A stretch of DNA of 47,298 nucleotides, taken from the NCBI GenBank assembly GCA_026991755.1, contig JALXAX010000142.1:1-47298 (forward strand), written 5' to 3'. This DNA comes from Thiotrichaceae bacterium (GTDB lineage Bacteria > Pseudomonadota > Gammaproteobacteria > Thiotrichales > Thiotrichaceae). The translations under genes were made by a program, and so were the position numbers. The notes under the pieces are model-generated. The model ran no database searches. It was not told the DNA's origin and saw only the letters and a list, made by a program, of their open reading frames with translations. Positions 1 through 9,523 of this stretch are shown in pieces. The first letter of the stretch is position 1. Each line of letters opens with the position of its first letter.

Positions 1-190
1 GCGCCTTGCAGGGAATGGTTGTTCCCTTCACAAAAGACGCAACAACGCGGATGACCGCTTCCTGGCTCGCCCGAAGGGAGCAACCCAAAGCGCTCAATAC
101 TGCGTTATGGGTCTTGCCAAGGGAATACCATTGCCTGCAACCCAAGCCTTGTCTTGAGCGCTTTGGATTGCTCTGTATCCATCAAACCTA
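1..190. repeat. Structured non-coding repeat, probably interspersed
   Basis: No convincing gene lies here. The sequence holds a long inverted repeat: 18-nt arms at 80-97 and 154-171 match with one mismatch (core CCAAAGCGCTCAA / TTGAGCGCTTTGG). Shorter complementary blocks flank it, such as GGGAA with TTCCC near 12-28. An open frame at 6-191 exists, but its predicted peptide is unlike any family I know and follows the hairpin arms. It looks like a folded interspersed repeat cut by the window edge. I have the impression that similar blocks recur in other gammaproteobacteria, but this is from memory only. Confidence 0.45.
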
Positions 191-203
191 AGTTGTTGGA
201 GTA

Positions 204-794
204 CTAGCTATTACCTAGTAGCTTCTTTACTGCGGCTATGGTTAGTCGCAGCATTGCCTTCCCTGTAATAGCACTTACGGGTGCTGGAGCCGACTCTTCA
301 AAGACTACGAGCTCTATTTCAAAGTCATCTGCAAAAAAGCGTAATAGCGGATAGTTGATATGTTGCCCGCGAATTTGCACGCGCTTTTCATCCGTCTGGA
401 AAGGAATCTCGTTATCTCCCATAAAGAACATCACCTCTTCTGCGGTTGACGCAAATAAATGAAGTGTGACGGGCGTGTGCTTTCCTGCCGTTCCATCCAT
501 CACAGCACCTACTAACATCGGTGAGTACGGCTGTAAAAACTCCATCGCTTCAATGGCTACTTCTCGAGCTTCCATTAGATGTAACTGTTCTTTTTGAGTG
601 GATTCTACCTTGCATCTATGTAGCAAAGCTTGATGGATCTCTTGGTTGGTGGGTTGGTTAGATTTATCAGTGGCACAACCTAAACGCTGCGCTGCTTTTT
701 TCTTAGCAAGAGAGTAGTCATTATAGCCTTCTTCAAACAATAAACGAGCGGCTTCATTGGCAACTAACTGTCGGTTGTGCGCGATATGCATCAT
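204..794 (-). CDS. Conserved small protein, nucleotidyltransferase-like (often annotated hypothetical)
   Basis: A 196-residue soluble protein with no signal peptide or membrane segment. The N-terminal ~60 residues are helical with an EAARLLFEEG-type opening. The middle carries LVGAVMDGTAGKHTPVTLHLF (split here: LVGAVMDGTAG then KHTPVTLHLF), followed by a block ending in IELVVFEE. This pattern is typical of a proteobacterial family of about 190 residues with a nucleotidyltransferase-like fold, sometimes mislabelled as a UDP-N-acetylmuramate ligase. The start at 794 lies only a few bases beyond the mrcA stop (800-802), so it is probably the second gene of an mrcA transcript. Two adjacent ATG codons (794 and 791) are possible starts and neither has a clear ribosome binding site. 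The biochemical role is unknown. Confidence 0.7.
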   Translation of the reverse strand: MMHIAHNRQLVANEAARLLFEEGYNDYSLAKKKAAQRLGCATDKSNQPTNQEIHQALLHRCKVESTQKEQLHLMEAREVAIEAMEFLQPYSPMLVGAVMDGTAGKHTPVTLHLFASTAEEVMFFMGDNEIPFQTDEKRVQIRGQHINYPLLRFFADDFEIELVVFEESAPAPVSAITGKAMLRLTIAAVKKLLGNS

Positions 795-799
795 AAAAT

Positions 800-3358
800 T
801 TAGAACAGCTGTTCTGGGATCTCGAAACGCTCATCGTCAATAATAATAGTGCGTGTAGGTACGTTATTAACATCAACATGAGTACCCGTTTGACTATTCA
901 CACTATTAACTAGCTCTTCATCCGCACTACTTAAGTCGATAGTGGGGTTAGTGGGGTTATTAACACGAATAATATTTGTATTGTATGCAAAGTCCCGAGG
1001 GATTTTCCCTGGAATTTGTTCTCTGGTTAGTAACTCGGGAAAGACTCCTATTGATTGTTCATCCGCAATAAAACCTGTTAGTCCGTCGATAGATACACTG
1101 AGCATTCCTTTCGGAGGAACAAGTGCAACTTGAGGGACGTCCTTCAAGGCTTTTTTCATGAAAGTGATCCATGTTGGCAAGGCGAGGCTAGCAGCCGTTT
1201 CATGCCGTCCCATGGCATGGATTTGATCAAACCCCATCCACACAATAGCTACCTTTTTAGGTGTAAAGCCTGCAAACCAGGCATCTTTTTGGTCATTGGT
1301 TGTGCCTGTTTTACCAGCTATATCTGTTCGATTAAGGGAGCGTGTTCGTACAGCCGTACCAGAGCGAGCAACAGATTGCAGCATACTAACGATCTGATAC
1401 CGTACATAAGGCTTCATAATGCGTGGTGCGATATTTACAGGGGTGTTGCTTTCATTAATGCTGTTAACATCGTCAGAGCCTTCTTCGCTAATAACGGTAC
1501 AGGTTCTACAGGCTGTATTGGGTGTATATCGAAAAATGGTGTCACCTTCATGATCAGCAATATGAGTAATGAAGTAAGGTTCTACCTTGAAACCACCATT
1601 AGCAAACGTTGAATAAGCACCTGCTAATTGCATAGGAGTAACGGAGCCAGTACCTAATGCCATGGTTAAATCGTTGGGTATCTCATCTTTATTAAAACCA
1701 AATTTACTCACGTAGTTTTCTGCGTAATCAATACCGATTTCACGAAGTAACTGGATTGAGACCAAGTTTCTGGATTTTTTTAAGCCATAACGTAAACGGG
1801 TAGGGCCATAGTTTTTACCACTGTAGTTTTCGGGTTTCCAGGAGCTACCAGGGATATCGACAGGTGCATCATTGACAACACTCGCGGGGGAATAACCCTT
1901 AGCTAAGGCTGATGAATAGATAAAGGGTTTGAAGCTAGAACCCGGCTGGCGTTTGGCTTGGGTTGCTCGGTTGAACTTACTCTGGTGATAGTCAAACCCA
2001 CCTACTGCGGAAAGTACGGCGCCATCATCAGGATTCATGGATACAATAGCACCAGAGATGAGAGGCAGTGGCGTAAGGCTCCAGCTTTCATCATCATTCT
2101 GGCTGACTCTTACAATATCGCCAGCTTTTAAGACATCACTAACTTTTTTAGGTGATTTGCCACGGCGATTTTCACTAATATATTTACGCGCCCATTTGAT
2201 CTTTTTGAGTGATAGTTTTACTTTCCCGTGAGTAGAGGTTTGTAGTGTTGCACTGTCTTTATCACTTTTAATAACAACAGCAGGTACCAGCATGGAATAA
2301 GTTGGATAACTGCTTATTTTCTTATGCAAGCTACCTTTGTCTGAAAACTCATCAAGTTCGATATGATCTTCAGGCCCCCTATATCCATGGCGCTTGTGAT
2401 AGCTAATAAGATGTTTGCGTAGCGTACTCACAGCATTTTCTTGTTCATCACTATCAATCGTCGTGTATACCTTCATTCCTGTGCGGTATACCAAGTCCTC
2501 ACCAAAGCGGCGGATGACATCCCGACGAACCATTTCTGCAATATAAGGTGCAGCTGTTTCTGTTTTAGCGCGAGCATGAATTTTAGCAGTTAAAGGTTCA
2601 TTCACAGCTTCGTCATACTGTGATTGGCTAATATAATCGAGCTGGTGCATGCGTTTCAGAATGTAATCACGACGAGTTTTGGCGCGTTTAGGGTTGATCA
2701 CTGGATTATACGCAGAAGGTGCTTTAGGTAGGCCTGCAATCATTGCGCTTTGAGCAAGAGTAAGTTGATTGACCGTTGTTCCATAATAAACCTCAGCCGC
2801 AGAACCTACTCCATAAGAGCGTTTGCCCAAGAATATTTTATTGAGGTAAAGCTCCATGATTTCATCTTTACTAAAGATGGTTTCTATTTTACTGGCAAGG
2901 AATATTTCCTTGATCTTACGTTCTAGCTTTTTACGACGATCAAGAAAGAAGTTGCGCGCAACCTGCATCGTAATAGTACTCGCACCTTGACTGACCTTGC
3001 GAGTTTTTAATGCAGAGACAAATGCGCGTGCAACACCATAAAAATCGACCCCTTTATGTTCATAAAAACGAGAATCTTCAATAGCAATGAAAGCATTAGT
3101 AAGGTTTTTGGGTACCTCTTCAATTTTAACAGGGCGACGCCTGTATTGTCCGAATTCCGCAATTAGCTTCTTTTCTTTACTGTAAACTCGAAGTGGAAGT
3201 TGTAATGAAACGCTATTTCGTAATTCATCTTCACTAGGAAGCTGCGGAGTGTAGTAAGCCCATACAAAGACAAGGCCAATAATTCCTAAAGTTAGCAGAA
3301 GTAGTGCTGGACCTATAATCCAGCCAAAAAAGCGTTTTATCCAACGTAGCCAAAGCAT
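800..3358 (-). CDS. mrcA: Penicillin-binding protein 1A, bifunctional peptidoglycan synthase
   Basis: A class A PBP (852 residues) that polymerises lipid II into glycan strands and crosslinks stem peptides in the periplasm. One N-terminal membrane anchor lies at about residues 10-33. The GT51 glycosyltransferase domain follows, with the catalytic Glu in AIEDSRFYEHKG (Glu94) and the QGASTITMQVARN motif near 124-136. The PBP1A-specific OB-like insertion spans about 320-430. The transpeptidase domain shows SSFK (Ser474), SRN (529-531) and KTGT (683-686), all intact. Length matches gammaproteobacterial PBP1A. It is divergent from pilM, the same arrangement as in Pseudomonas. ATG at 3358 follows an AGG-type site about 8 nt upstream. 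Confidence 0.95.
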   Translation of the reverse strand: MLWLRWIKRFFGWIIGPALLLLTLGIIGLVFVWAYYTPQLPSEDELRNSVSLQLPLRVYSKEKKLIAEFGQYRRRPVKIEEVPKNLTNAFIAIEDSRFYEHKGVDFYGVARAFVSALKTRKVSQGASTITMQVARNFFLDRRKKLERKIKEIFLASKIETIFSKDEIMELYLNKIFLGKRSYGVGSAAEVYYGTTVNQLTLAQSAMIAGLPKAPSAYNPVINPKRAKTRRDYILKRMHQLDYISQSQYDEAVNEPLTAKIHARAKTETAAPYIAEMVRRDVIRRFGEDLVYRTGMKVYTTIDSDEQENAVSTLRKHLISYHKRHGYRGPEDHIELDEFSDKGSLHKKISSYPTYSMLVPAVVIKSDKDSATLQTSTHGKVKLSLKKIKWARKYISENRRGKSPKKVSDVLKAGDIVRVSQNDDESWSLTPLPLISGAIVSMNPDDGAVLSAVGGFDYHQSKFNRATQAKRQPGSSFKPFIYSSALAKGYSPASVVNDAPVDIPGSSWKPENYSGKNYGPTRLRYGLKKSRNLVSIQLLREIGIDYAENYVSKFGFNKDEIPNDLTMALGTGSVTPMQLAGAYSTFANGGFKVEPYFITHIADHEGDTIFRYTPNTACRTCTVISEEGSDDVNSINESNTPVNIAPRIMKPYVRYQIVSMLQSVARSGTAVRTRSLNRTDIAGKTGTTNDQKDAWFAGFTPKKVAIVWMGFDQIHAMGRHETAASLALPTWITFMKKALKDVPQVALVPPKGMLSVSIDGLTGFIADEQSIGVFPELLTREQIPGKIPRDFAYNTNIIRVNNPTNPTIDLSSADEELVNSVNSQTGTHVDVNNVPTRTIIIDDERFEIPEQLF

Positions 3359-3632
3359 TTAAATAACCTATTTATAATTTTAATATGGTTCTGAGGGCAT
3401 TTTTAACGACCGTGTACGGATTATTTAATCACTTACGATATGCCCCATTGCGATTAGCGCTATTTTAAAGCATTCCAAACCGCTTATCTATTAAATTCCA
3501 CTGCTAAAATAGATTCTTGTTAGGATTAGATGCAATAAGAATCGGAAAAAACCGAGCCAAACCAAGGGTTGTTTATACAATTTCAAGATTGTACAGCGGC
3601 CTAAATTAATAATAATAAAAGAAGGTAGATTG
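3359..3632. promoter_or_regulatory. Divergent mrcA / pilM intergenic region
   Basis: An AT-rich gap of about 270 nt separates two divergent operons and must hold promoters in both directions. I see no clearly matched -35/-10 pair that I would defend. A GAAGG ribosome binding site for pilM lies at 3621-3625. Confidence 0.5.
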
Positions 3633-4682
3633 GTGTTCTCACTTAGACAAAAAGGCAACATGCTTGGCATTGATATCAGCTCGTCAGCTGTTAAATTGAT
3701 CGAGCTATCAAAGTCGGGCAAAAAGTATAAGCTAGAAAGCTACAATGTTGTTCCACTCCCAGAAGGTTCTGTTCTCGACAGAGATTTACTTGATCCTGAA
3801 CCTGTTGGAGAGGCTATTAAACGTATTTTAAAAAACAGTGGCACAAAAAGTCGTCGCTGCGCTTTAGGTATTCCCTCATCTGTTGCTATCAGCAAGATTA
3901 TCTCTCTGCCCGCATCACTTTCTGGTTCTGATCTGGAATCAAACATTACTCTTGAGGCTGAGCAGCATATCCCTTATCCCATGGATGAGGTGAATTTCGA
4001 TTTTGAAGTGTTGGGGGAATCTAAGCATTCCAATGAGTCAGTAGATGTTCTGCTAGCAGCCACTCGTTCTGAAAACGTAGAGATGCGTGTTGCCGCAGCT
4101 GAAATTGCTGGCCTGAAAGTAGATGTTGTTGACTTAGAATCACATTCATTAGAACTACTCTTCTCTACCCTTGTTAAAGATGTGCATGAGTTAGATGTGG
4201 TTGCTGTGGTTGATTGTGGTGCTTCAATGACAGGCATGACGGTTTTTGAGAATGGCAAGGTGACCTTTTCAAGAGAGCAGGCATTTGGAGGTAAGGAGCT
4301 TACTGAAGAAATTATGCAACGTTATGGGTTGAGCTTCCAAGAAGCAGGCTTGGCTAAGAAAACGGGCGATCTTCCCGAAGGTTATATTCCAGAAGTATTA
4401 GATCCTTTCCGTGAGAATATGGTGAGGCAGGTCAATCGTTTCTTACAGTTTTATTATGCATCTACTCAACAAGCAGTGGTTAACAAGGTTCTCTTGTCGG
4501 GTGGAAGCGCCAGTATTTCAAGTATTGATGAGCAAATACAAACATCAGTGAATATACCCACTACATTGGTAAATCCATTTGCAGATATGGCATTAAGTTC
4601 ACGTATTAACCCATCACGTTTCACCAACGATATTCCTGCGTTATTAGTAGCAACAGGGCTTTCTTTAAGAGGGTTTGATTAA
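3633..4682 (+). CDS. pilM: Type IV pilus inner-membrane platform protein PilM (actin-like ATPase)
   Basis: Cytoplasmic actin-fold protein that binds the N-terminal tail of PilN and links the pilus alignment complex to the cytoplasmic motor proteins. The opening LGIDISSSAVKLIELS is the phosphate-1 loop. A second nucleotide-binding block, VVDCGASMTGMTVF, lies near residue 195, and LLSGGSASI near 290. Length (349 residues) is normal. Start choice: TTG at 3630 and GTG at 3633 are both in frame. GAAGG at 3621-3625 sits 7 nt from GTG but only 4 nt from TTG, so GTG is preferred. First gene of pilMNOPQ; its stop abuts the pilN ATG. Confidence 0.95.
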   Translation: MFSLRQKGNMLGIDISSSAVKLIELSKSGKKYKLESYNVVPLPEGSVLDRDLLDPEPVGEAIKRILKNSGTKSRRCALGIPSSVAISKIISLPASLSGSDLESNITLEAEQHIPYPMDEVNFDFEVLGESKHSNESVDVLLAATRSENVEMRVAAAEIAGLKVDVVDLESHSLELLFSTLVKDVHELDVVAVVDCGASMTGMTVFENGKVTFSREQAFGGKELTEEIMQRYGLSFQEAGLAKKTGDLPEGYIPEVLDPFRENMVRQVNRFLQFYYASTQQAVVNKVLLSGGSASISSIDEQIQTSVNIPTTLVNPFADMALSSRINPSRFTNDIPALLVATGLSLRGFD

Positions 4683-5261
4683 ATGGCTGGTTTAAATTTA
4701 TTACCATGGCGAGAAGAGGCCAGAGAAGAAAGTCGCAAGCAGTTTATTATGATGGCTATTTCCTCGGTCGCACTAGGAGTTCTTACGGTTTTCAGTGGTT
4801 ACACTTGGATGCAGGGAAATATTAGCTATCAGGAAGAGAGAAATGCGATTTTAAATACCGAGATTAAAAGTCTTGATAAAACAATAGCTAAGATAAAGAC
4901 ACTGGATGCTACACGTAAAGCGCTGTTAGACAGGATAGAGATCATTGATACTTTGCAGTCTACACGCCCTAGTATTGTGCATCTTTTCGATGAAATGGTG
5001 AAGTCGTTACCACAGGGTTTATACCTTACAAAACTAGAGCAGAAAGGTAACAACATTAAGCTAGTTGGGAAATCAGAGTCGAATGCTCGGGTTTCTAGCT
5101 ATATGGAAAAACTGGATAGATCTGTGTGGCTGAGTTCTTCGAATTTAAGTATCTTGTCTAAAGATAAGAAGCAAGGGGATATTCGCTTACGCAAATTTGT
5201 TCTCAATGTAACGCAGTTATTGAAACCTGAAATGACTGATACTTCTAAAGGGAGGGAATAG
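4683..5261 (+). CDS. pilN: Type IV pilus assembly protein PilN
   Basis: Bitopic inner-membrane protein (192 residues) of the PilMNOP alignment subcomplex. It begins MAGLNLLPWREE: the short cytoplasmic INLLPWR-type motif that docks into PilM. One membrane segment follows at about residues 22-44, then a coiled-coil stretch and a small periplasmic ferredoxin-like domain that dimerises with PilO. Its ATG follows the pilM stop with no gap, implying translational coupling. Length and order are standard. Confidence 0.95.
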   Translation: MAGLNLLPWREEAREESRKQFIMMAISSVALGVLTVFSGYTWMQGNISYQEERNAILNTEIKSLDKTIAKIKTLDATRKALLDRIEIIDTLQSTRPSIVHLFDEMVKSLPQGLYLTKLEQKGNNIKLVGKSESNARVSSYMEKLDRSVWLSSSNLSILSKDKKQGDIRLRKFVLNVTQLLKPEMTDTSKGRE

Positions 5262-5263
5262 TA

Positions 5264-5851
5264 ATGGATATGCAAGATCTAAATAGCCTTGTTGATGACC
5301 CTGGTAGTGTACCACTTCCCATTAGAATGGGCGCCATTATTGCTATTTTTGCTTTAGTGCTTTTCTTAGGGTTTAAACTGATGATTGTTGATCAATTCGA
5401 TGAGCTTGAAGAAGTAGAAAATAAGGAAGTATCTTTAAAGCAAACTTTTGAGAAAAAACAAGAAAAGGCCAGTCAGTTACCTGCTTACGAAAAACAACTG
5501 GAAGAAATGCGTTTTTCATTTGGAACATTGGTACGCCAATTACCAAGTGAGACTGAAATCCCAGGGTTAATACTAGATATTTCTGAGAAGGGTATTTTCC
5601 ATGGTTTGGATATTGACTTATTCCAGCCAGGTGCTGAAACACGCAAAGAGTTTTATGCTGAAAAACCAATCACATTAAAAGCGCGTGGTAACTATGCGCA
5701 ACTTGCTGCATTTGTAAGTGATATATCAGGTCTTTCACGGATTGTTACCATTGATAATATTAGTCTATCACCTTCGGGAGAAAAGAAGTTAGCGATGACA
5801 GCAACTATCAAGACCTATCGTTATCTTAGTGAAGGGGGTGATGAGTCATGA
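5264..5851 (+). CDS. pilO: Type IV pilus assembly protein PilO
   Basis: Bitopic inner-membrane partner of PilN (195 residues). A short cytoplasmic tail is followed by one membrane segment (about residues 23-43), a charged coiled coil (about 48-85) and the periplasmic domain with LPSETEIPGLILDIS. GGGAGG lies shortly upstream of ATG 5264. The stop codon overlaps the pilP start (ATGA), so the genes are translationally coupled. The PilN-PilO heterodimer is thought to transmit motor state to PilP and PilQ in the periplasm. Confidence 0.95.
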   Translation: MDMQDLNSLVDDPGSVPLPIRMGAIIAIFALVLFLGFKLMIVDQFDELEEVENKEVSLKQTFEKKQEKASQLPAYEKQLEEMRFSFGTLVRQLPSETEIPGLILDISEKGIFHGLDIDLFQPGAETRKEFYAEKPITLKARGNYAQLAAFVSDISGLSRIVTIDNISLSPSGEKKLAMTATIKTYRYLSEGGDES

Positions 5852-6417
5852 TAATCAACAAAAAAATGCAAATACATAATTTACGAAAGTATGGTTTACA
5901 GAGTCTTACATGGCTAATGGCGGCAAGCTTTTTAGTAGGATGTAACTCAAGCAAAGAAGAGGAACTCGAAGGTTACTTGGCTAGTGTTAAAAGTCGAGCA
6001 GCTAAACCTATTGAACCTATTCCAGCTATCAAGCCATACCTCCGCTTTGTATACCCTGAGCAAGATATTGATCCTTTTGATGTGTCAATATTAGCCCCCG
6101 TGGTTAGTGCTATTTCTGAAGTCAAAAGAATTGAGAATGGTCTTGAAATTGATACCACGAGAATACCTGAGTTTTTAGAAGGCTTTCCATTAGATAGCCT
6201 GCAAATGGTAGGTACGGTGCATCGAAAAGGTGAGCTATGGGGGTTAATTAAAATCCCCGATGGTGGCATCCAAAGAGTAAGGAAAGGTAACTATCTAGGT
6301 AAAAACTTTGGCAAAGTTAGCAAAGTGACTGAGGCAAAAATAAAACTAAATGAAATTGTCCCCAATGGTTTTGGTGGCTATAAACCCAGAGAAAATGCAA
6401 TTGCATTAAAGTTTTGA
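5848..6417 (+). CDS. pilP: Type IV pilus lipoprotein PilP
   Basis: Inner-membrane lipoprotein (189 residues) that bridges PilNO to the secretin PilQ. A short N-region and hydrophobic helix end in the lipobox LVGC, giving lipidated Cys32. The C-terminal beta-domain contains MVGTVHRKGELWGLIK and VRKGNYLGKNFGKV, the typical PilP HR-domain signature. The start overlaps the end of pilO by 4 nt, and a GGGGGTG site lies in the pilO tail. A 107-nt gap separates it from pilQ. Confidence 0.95.
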   Translation: MIINKKMQIHNLRKYGLQSLTWLMAASFLVGCNSSKEEELEGYLASVKSRAAKPIEPIPAIKPYLRFVYPEQDIDPFDVSILAPVVSAISEVKRIENGLEIDTTRIPEFLEGFPLDSLQMVGTVHRKGELWGLIKIPDGGIQRVRKGNYLGKNFGKVSKVTEAKIKLNEIVPNGFGGYKPRENAIALKF

Positions 6418-6524
6418 TCCTTTGTTTGATCACTCTGATAGTTAAAAGCTAAAAAAGTAGCTGCTTCGTGTGGCTGAGTAGCTATAAACCCAAATAATAA
6501 AAATTATAGAAAATAGGTAACAAC

Positions 6525-8846
6525 ATGAAAACAATAGATAGTCTATTGAAGTTAGCACTACTACCTGCAGCAATAAGCATGGCAACGAATGCTAGTGCTT
6601 TACAGCTAACAGGAATAAATTCATCCGCTTCGAAAAGTGTGTCTGAAGTTGTGTTTAATTTCGACACGACGGCAACAACGCCAAAAGGTTTCATGTTGCA
6701 GAATCCACCTAGATTAGTTCTCGATTTTTACGAAGCCGACTTTAAAAAGTCTATGCGTAAACAGTTTGCTGGTAAAGGCAATATCAAACAGATTCAACTT
6801 GCACAGGCGGGTAAGCGCGTGCGAGCAACGATAACACTGGCTAAGTCAGCACAATATATCACCGAGAAGCAAGGTCATTATTTACGATTGAAAGTACTAT
6901 CTTCACAACAGCAAGGTGCATCTGCAAAGAGCAACCGTGACTGGGTTAATAAGATGGTTAAAGTGCCAGCAAAAAGAAAGACTCAAATGAAGACTGTTTC
7001 GAGGCCATTGCCTCGGACTATCCCTCGGCAACAGGCTAAAAAGGCAGTTGTAATTCCTGAAGTTGCATCTTATAAACCGGCAAGACCTACGCGGCCTGTT
7101 GTAGCTCAGGGCTATACAAGTATTATGGGTAATCAGAGATCACGACCTGTTAACAGCATCGTACATAGTCATCCTGTGGTAAAACGTCATTCACCTACTT
7201 CTCGTAGTGTGGGTCAAGTAGACTTCAGAAGAGATGAAAAAGGTAATGGGCGGATTATTGTCAACCTGCCTGATAACCGAGTTAAGGTAGAAACAAAAAA
7301 AACAGGAAATAGTGTAATCGCTACGATCAAGGGTGTGAGTGCAGGCCAAGGGCAGAAGAAATATGATGTATTGGACTTCGCTACACCTGTAAAGAATATT
7401 AATGTGGTTGGGCGTGGTGCAGACTCACAAGTTAAAGTGTATGTGCGTGGGGATTTCGACTATAGAACAGAGAGAAAAGGTAATCAGCTTGTCATATATG
7501 TGACAAAAGTTGATAAAAAGTCTACGGCTGAACAGCTAGCTAAAAAGAAAAAGCTTTATAAGGGTGACAAATTAACCTTGAACTTCCAAGATATTGAGGT
7601 GCGTTCTGTACTTCAGTTACTGGCTGACTTTACCGATAAAAATATTGTGGTTAGCGACACGGTTAAAGGGAGTATTACATTACGCTTGAAAGATGTTCCT
7701 TGGGATCAGGCAATGGATATTGTTTTGCGATCTAAAGGTTTGGGTATGCGTGAGAATGGTACCGTTATTTGGGTTGCCCCTGAAGCTGAGCTGTCAGCAC
7801 GCGAAAACAGAGAGCTGGAGCAGCTACGCAAAAAGAAAACATTAGAGCCACTGATTACTGAATATATGGCAGTTAATTTTGCTAAAGCTTCAGAGCTAGT
7901 TGGTTTAATTAAAAAATCAACGGGGAAAGGTAATTCTTCACTACTGTCTAAAAGAGGAAGTATCTCGGTTGATGAAAGAACTAATACGGTTTTAGTTCAC
8001 GACACGGTAGATCATGTCGAAGATATACGTTCAATGATCAAGACTTTGGATGTTCCAGTGCGTCAAGTCTCTATTGAGTCACGTATCGTAGTGGCCAATG
8101 ATGAGTTTAGTAAAGAAATTGGTTCTAGGTTTGGTATTACAGGGCTAGCAGGTTTCAATAGTAGTCGTGGTTTGGCAACAGTTTCAGGATCAGCTAATGC
8201 CACTCAATCTATAGTGAGCACAGCAGCAGGTAACTTGAATACGACCGGTTCGGTATTTCCTGTAGGGATACCTGGACTTAATGATCGCTTAAATGTAAAC
8301 CTTCCTGCGGCAGGTGCACCTCGTGTTGGCTTCTCGATTTTGAGCAAGGATTATTTAATAGACCTTGAGCTGTCAGCACTTCAAGCTGAGAGTAAAGGTG
8401 AGATTATTTCAACTCCTCGAGTCGTGACAACTAACCAAACTAAAGCGGTCATTGAGCAAGGTGTTGAAGTTCCGTTTTTACAAGCGTCATCTAGTGGTGC
8501 TGCCAATGTAGCCTTCAAAAAAGCGGTATTAAGTCTTGAGGTTACACCACAAATTACTCCAGAAGACCACGTTATTATGGATCTAAAGGTCAATCAAGAT
8601 ACTATCGGACGTGTCTTTAACGGTGTGCCAAGTATTAACACAAGAGCAGTGGAAACAACAATTCTGGTGGATAATGGTCAGACGGTTGTTCTAGGTGGTG
8701 TACATGAAGAAACCAACCAGAACGATGTGGATAAAGTCCCTATCTTGGGTGATTTGCCGATAGTTGGAAATATGTTCAAACATTCGCGTAAAACTACGGA
8801 TAAACGTGAGTTACTGATCTTCGTAACGCCAAAAATTCTTGAGTAG
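6525..8846 (+). CDS. pilQ: Type IV pilus secretin PilQ
   Basis: Outer-membrane secretin (773 residues) through which the pilus leaves the cell. The signal peptide ends near ASA (about residue 25). Two AMIN peptidoglycan-binding domains follow (about 27-125 and 225-330) with a basic, Pro-rich linker between them. An STN/N0 domain lies at about 355-410 (LNFQDIEVRSVLQLLADF) and an N1 domain at about 440-510. The secretin core contains VEVPFLQASSSGAANV and ends in the conserved block with VVLGGVHEE, VPILGDLPIVGNMFK and ELLIFVTPKIL. It is full length and followed by a rho-independent terminator. Confidence 0.96.
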   Translation: MKTIDSLLKLALLPAAISMATNASALQLTGINSSASKSVSEVVFNFDTTATTPKGFMLQNPPRLVLDFYEADFKKSMRKQFAGKGNIKQIQLAQAGKRVRATITLAKSAQYITEKQGHYLRLKVLSSQQQGASAKSNRDWVNKMVKVPAKRKTQMKTVSRPLPRTIPRQQAKKAVVIPEVASYKPARPTRPVVAQGYTSIMGNQRSRPVNSIVHSHPVVKRHSPTSRSVGQVDFRRDEKGNGRIIVNLPDNRVKVETKKTGNSVIATIKGVSAGQGQKKYDVLDFATPVKNINVVGRGADSQVKVYVRGDFDYRTERKGNQLVIYVTKVDKKSTAEQLAKKKKLYKGDKLTLNFQDIEVRSVLQLLADFTDKNIVVSDTVKGSITLRLKDVPWDQAMDIVLRSKGLGMRENGTVIWVAPEAELSARENRELEQLRKKKTLEPLITEYMAVNFAKASELVGLIKKSTGKGNSSLLSKRGSISVDERTNTVLVHDTVDHVEDIRSMIKTLDVPVRQVSIESRIVVANDEFSKEIGSRFGITGLAGFNSSRGLATVSGSANATQSIVSTAAGNLNTTGSVFPVGIPGLNDRLNVNLPAAGAPRVGFSILSKDYLIDLELSALQAESKGEIISTPRVVTTNQTKAVIEQGVEVPFLQASSSGAANVAFKKAVLSLEVTPQITPEDHVIMDLKVNQDTIGRVFNGVPSINTRAVETTILVDNGQTVVLGGVHEETNQNDVDKVPILGDLPIVGNMFKHSRKTTDKRELLIFVTPKILE

Positions 8847-8885
8847 TTAAAAACAGTTAACGAAACAGCAGCAAAATGTAGTAAT

Positions 8886-8914
8886 AAAAAAGGCCAGTTA
8901 ATCTGGTCTTTTTT
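8886..8914 (+). terminator. Rho-independent terminator after pilQ
   Basis: The hairpin GGCCAG-TTAAT-CTGGTC (8892-8908) is flanked by A6 on the left and a T6 run on the right, 40 nt past the pilQ stop. It should end the pil transcript, so aroK probably has its own promoter in 8915-8997. Confidence 0.85.
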
Positions 8915-8997
8915 ATGTGTGATTGATTTTGCTAACTATTCGACTTGATAAATGACCGGGTTACTGGCATAACTCAGTTATTACTATTTATAAGTCA

Positions 8998-9519
8998 ATG
9001 ACAATGAAAAATATAATTCTTACGGGCCTCATGGGGGCAGGTAAATCAACGGTAGGGAGAGCATTGGCAAAGCGCCGAAAAATGCAGTTTTTTGATTCTG
9101 ACCGTGTCATCGAAGAACGGACGGGAGTTGATATTCCGACTATTTTTGAGATCGAAGGTGAAGAGGGTTTTCGTGATCGTGAACAACAAGTGATTGCTGA
9201 TCTAGTCGCTAAAGAAGGTGTGGTTATTGCTACAGGCGGTGGCAGTCTAATCCGTGAGGAAAACCGTGATTTGTTGAGCGTATCAGGAATTATAGTTTAC
9301 CTACGAGCCACTCCCAAACAGCTATACTCAAGAATACGCTACGATAAAAGCCGCCCATTGATGCAAACTAGTGACCCCCTGCAAACATTAACAGGCATCC
9401 TTAAAGGCCGTGAGCAATTCTACATGGATACTGCTGATTTGATCATTAATACAGGAAAGCATCGCGTGAATTTAACGATAAAACAAATTGAGAATGGCTT
9501 AGAGCAATTAGGAGAATAA
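8998..9519 (+). CDS. aroK: Shikimate kinase I
   Basis: Phosphorylates shikimate with ATP in the chorismate pathway (cytoplasm). The P-loop GLMGAGKST spans residues 10-18. The DSD motif that binds Mg2+ and shikimate follows near 33-35, then GFRDRE near 57 and the shikimate-binding ATGGGS near 78. RPLM near 118 is the lid region. At 173 residues it is normal AroK length. Two in-frame ATGs lie at 8998 and 9004; no strong ribosome binding site distinguishes them. aroB follows 4 nt after the stop, as in most gammaproteobacteria. Confidence 0.95.
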   Translation: MTMKNIILTGLMGAGKSTVGRALAKRRKMQFFDSDRVIEERTGVDIPTIFEIEGEEGFRDREQQVIADLVAKEGVVIATGGGSLIREENRDLLSVSGIIVYLRATPKQLYSRIRYDKSRPLMQTSDPLQTLTGILKGREQFYMDTADLIINTGKHRVNLTIKQIENGLEQLGE

Positions 9520-9523
9520 TGCG

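Noticed and set aside
6-191. 61-residue open frame in the left-edge repeat
   Set aside because: It runs through hairpin arms, has no recognisable family features and no ribosome binding site.
1130-1612. 160-residue frame antisense to mrcA
   Set aside because: Shadow of the PBP1A gene, whose catalytic motifs are intact in the other strand.
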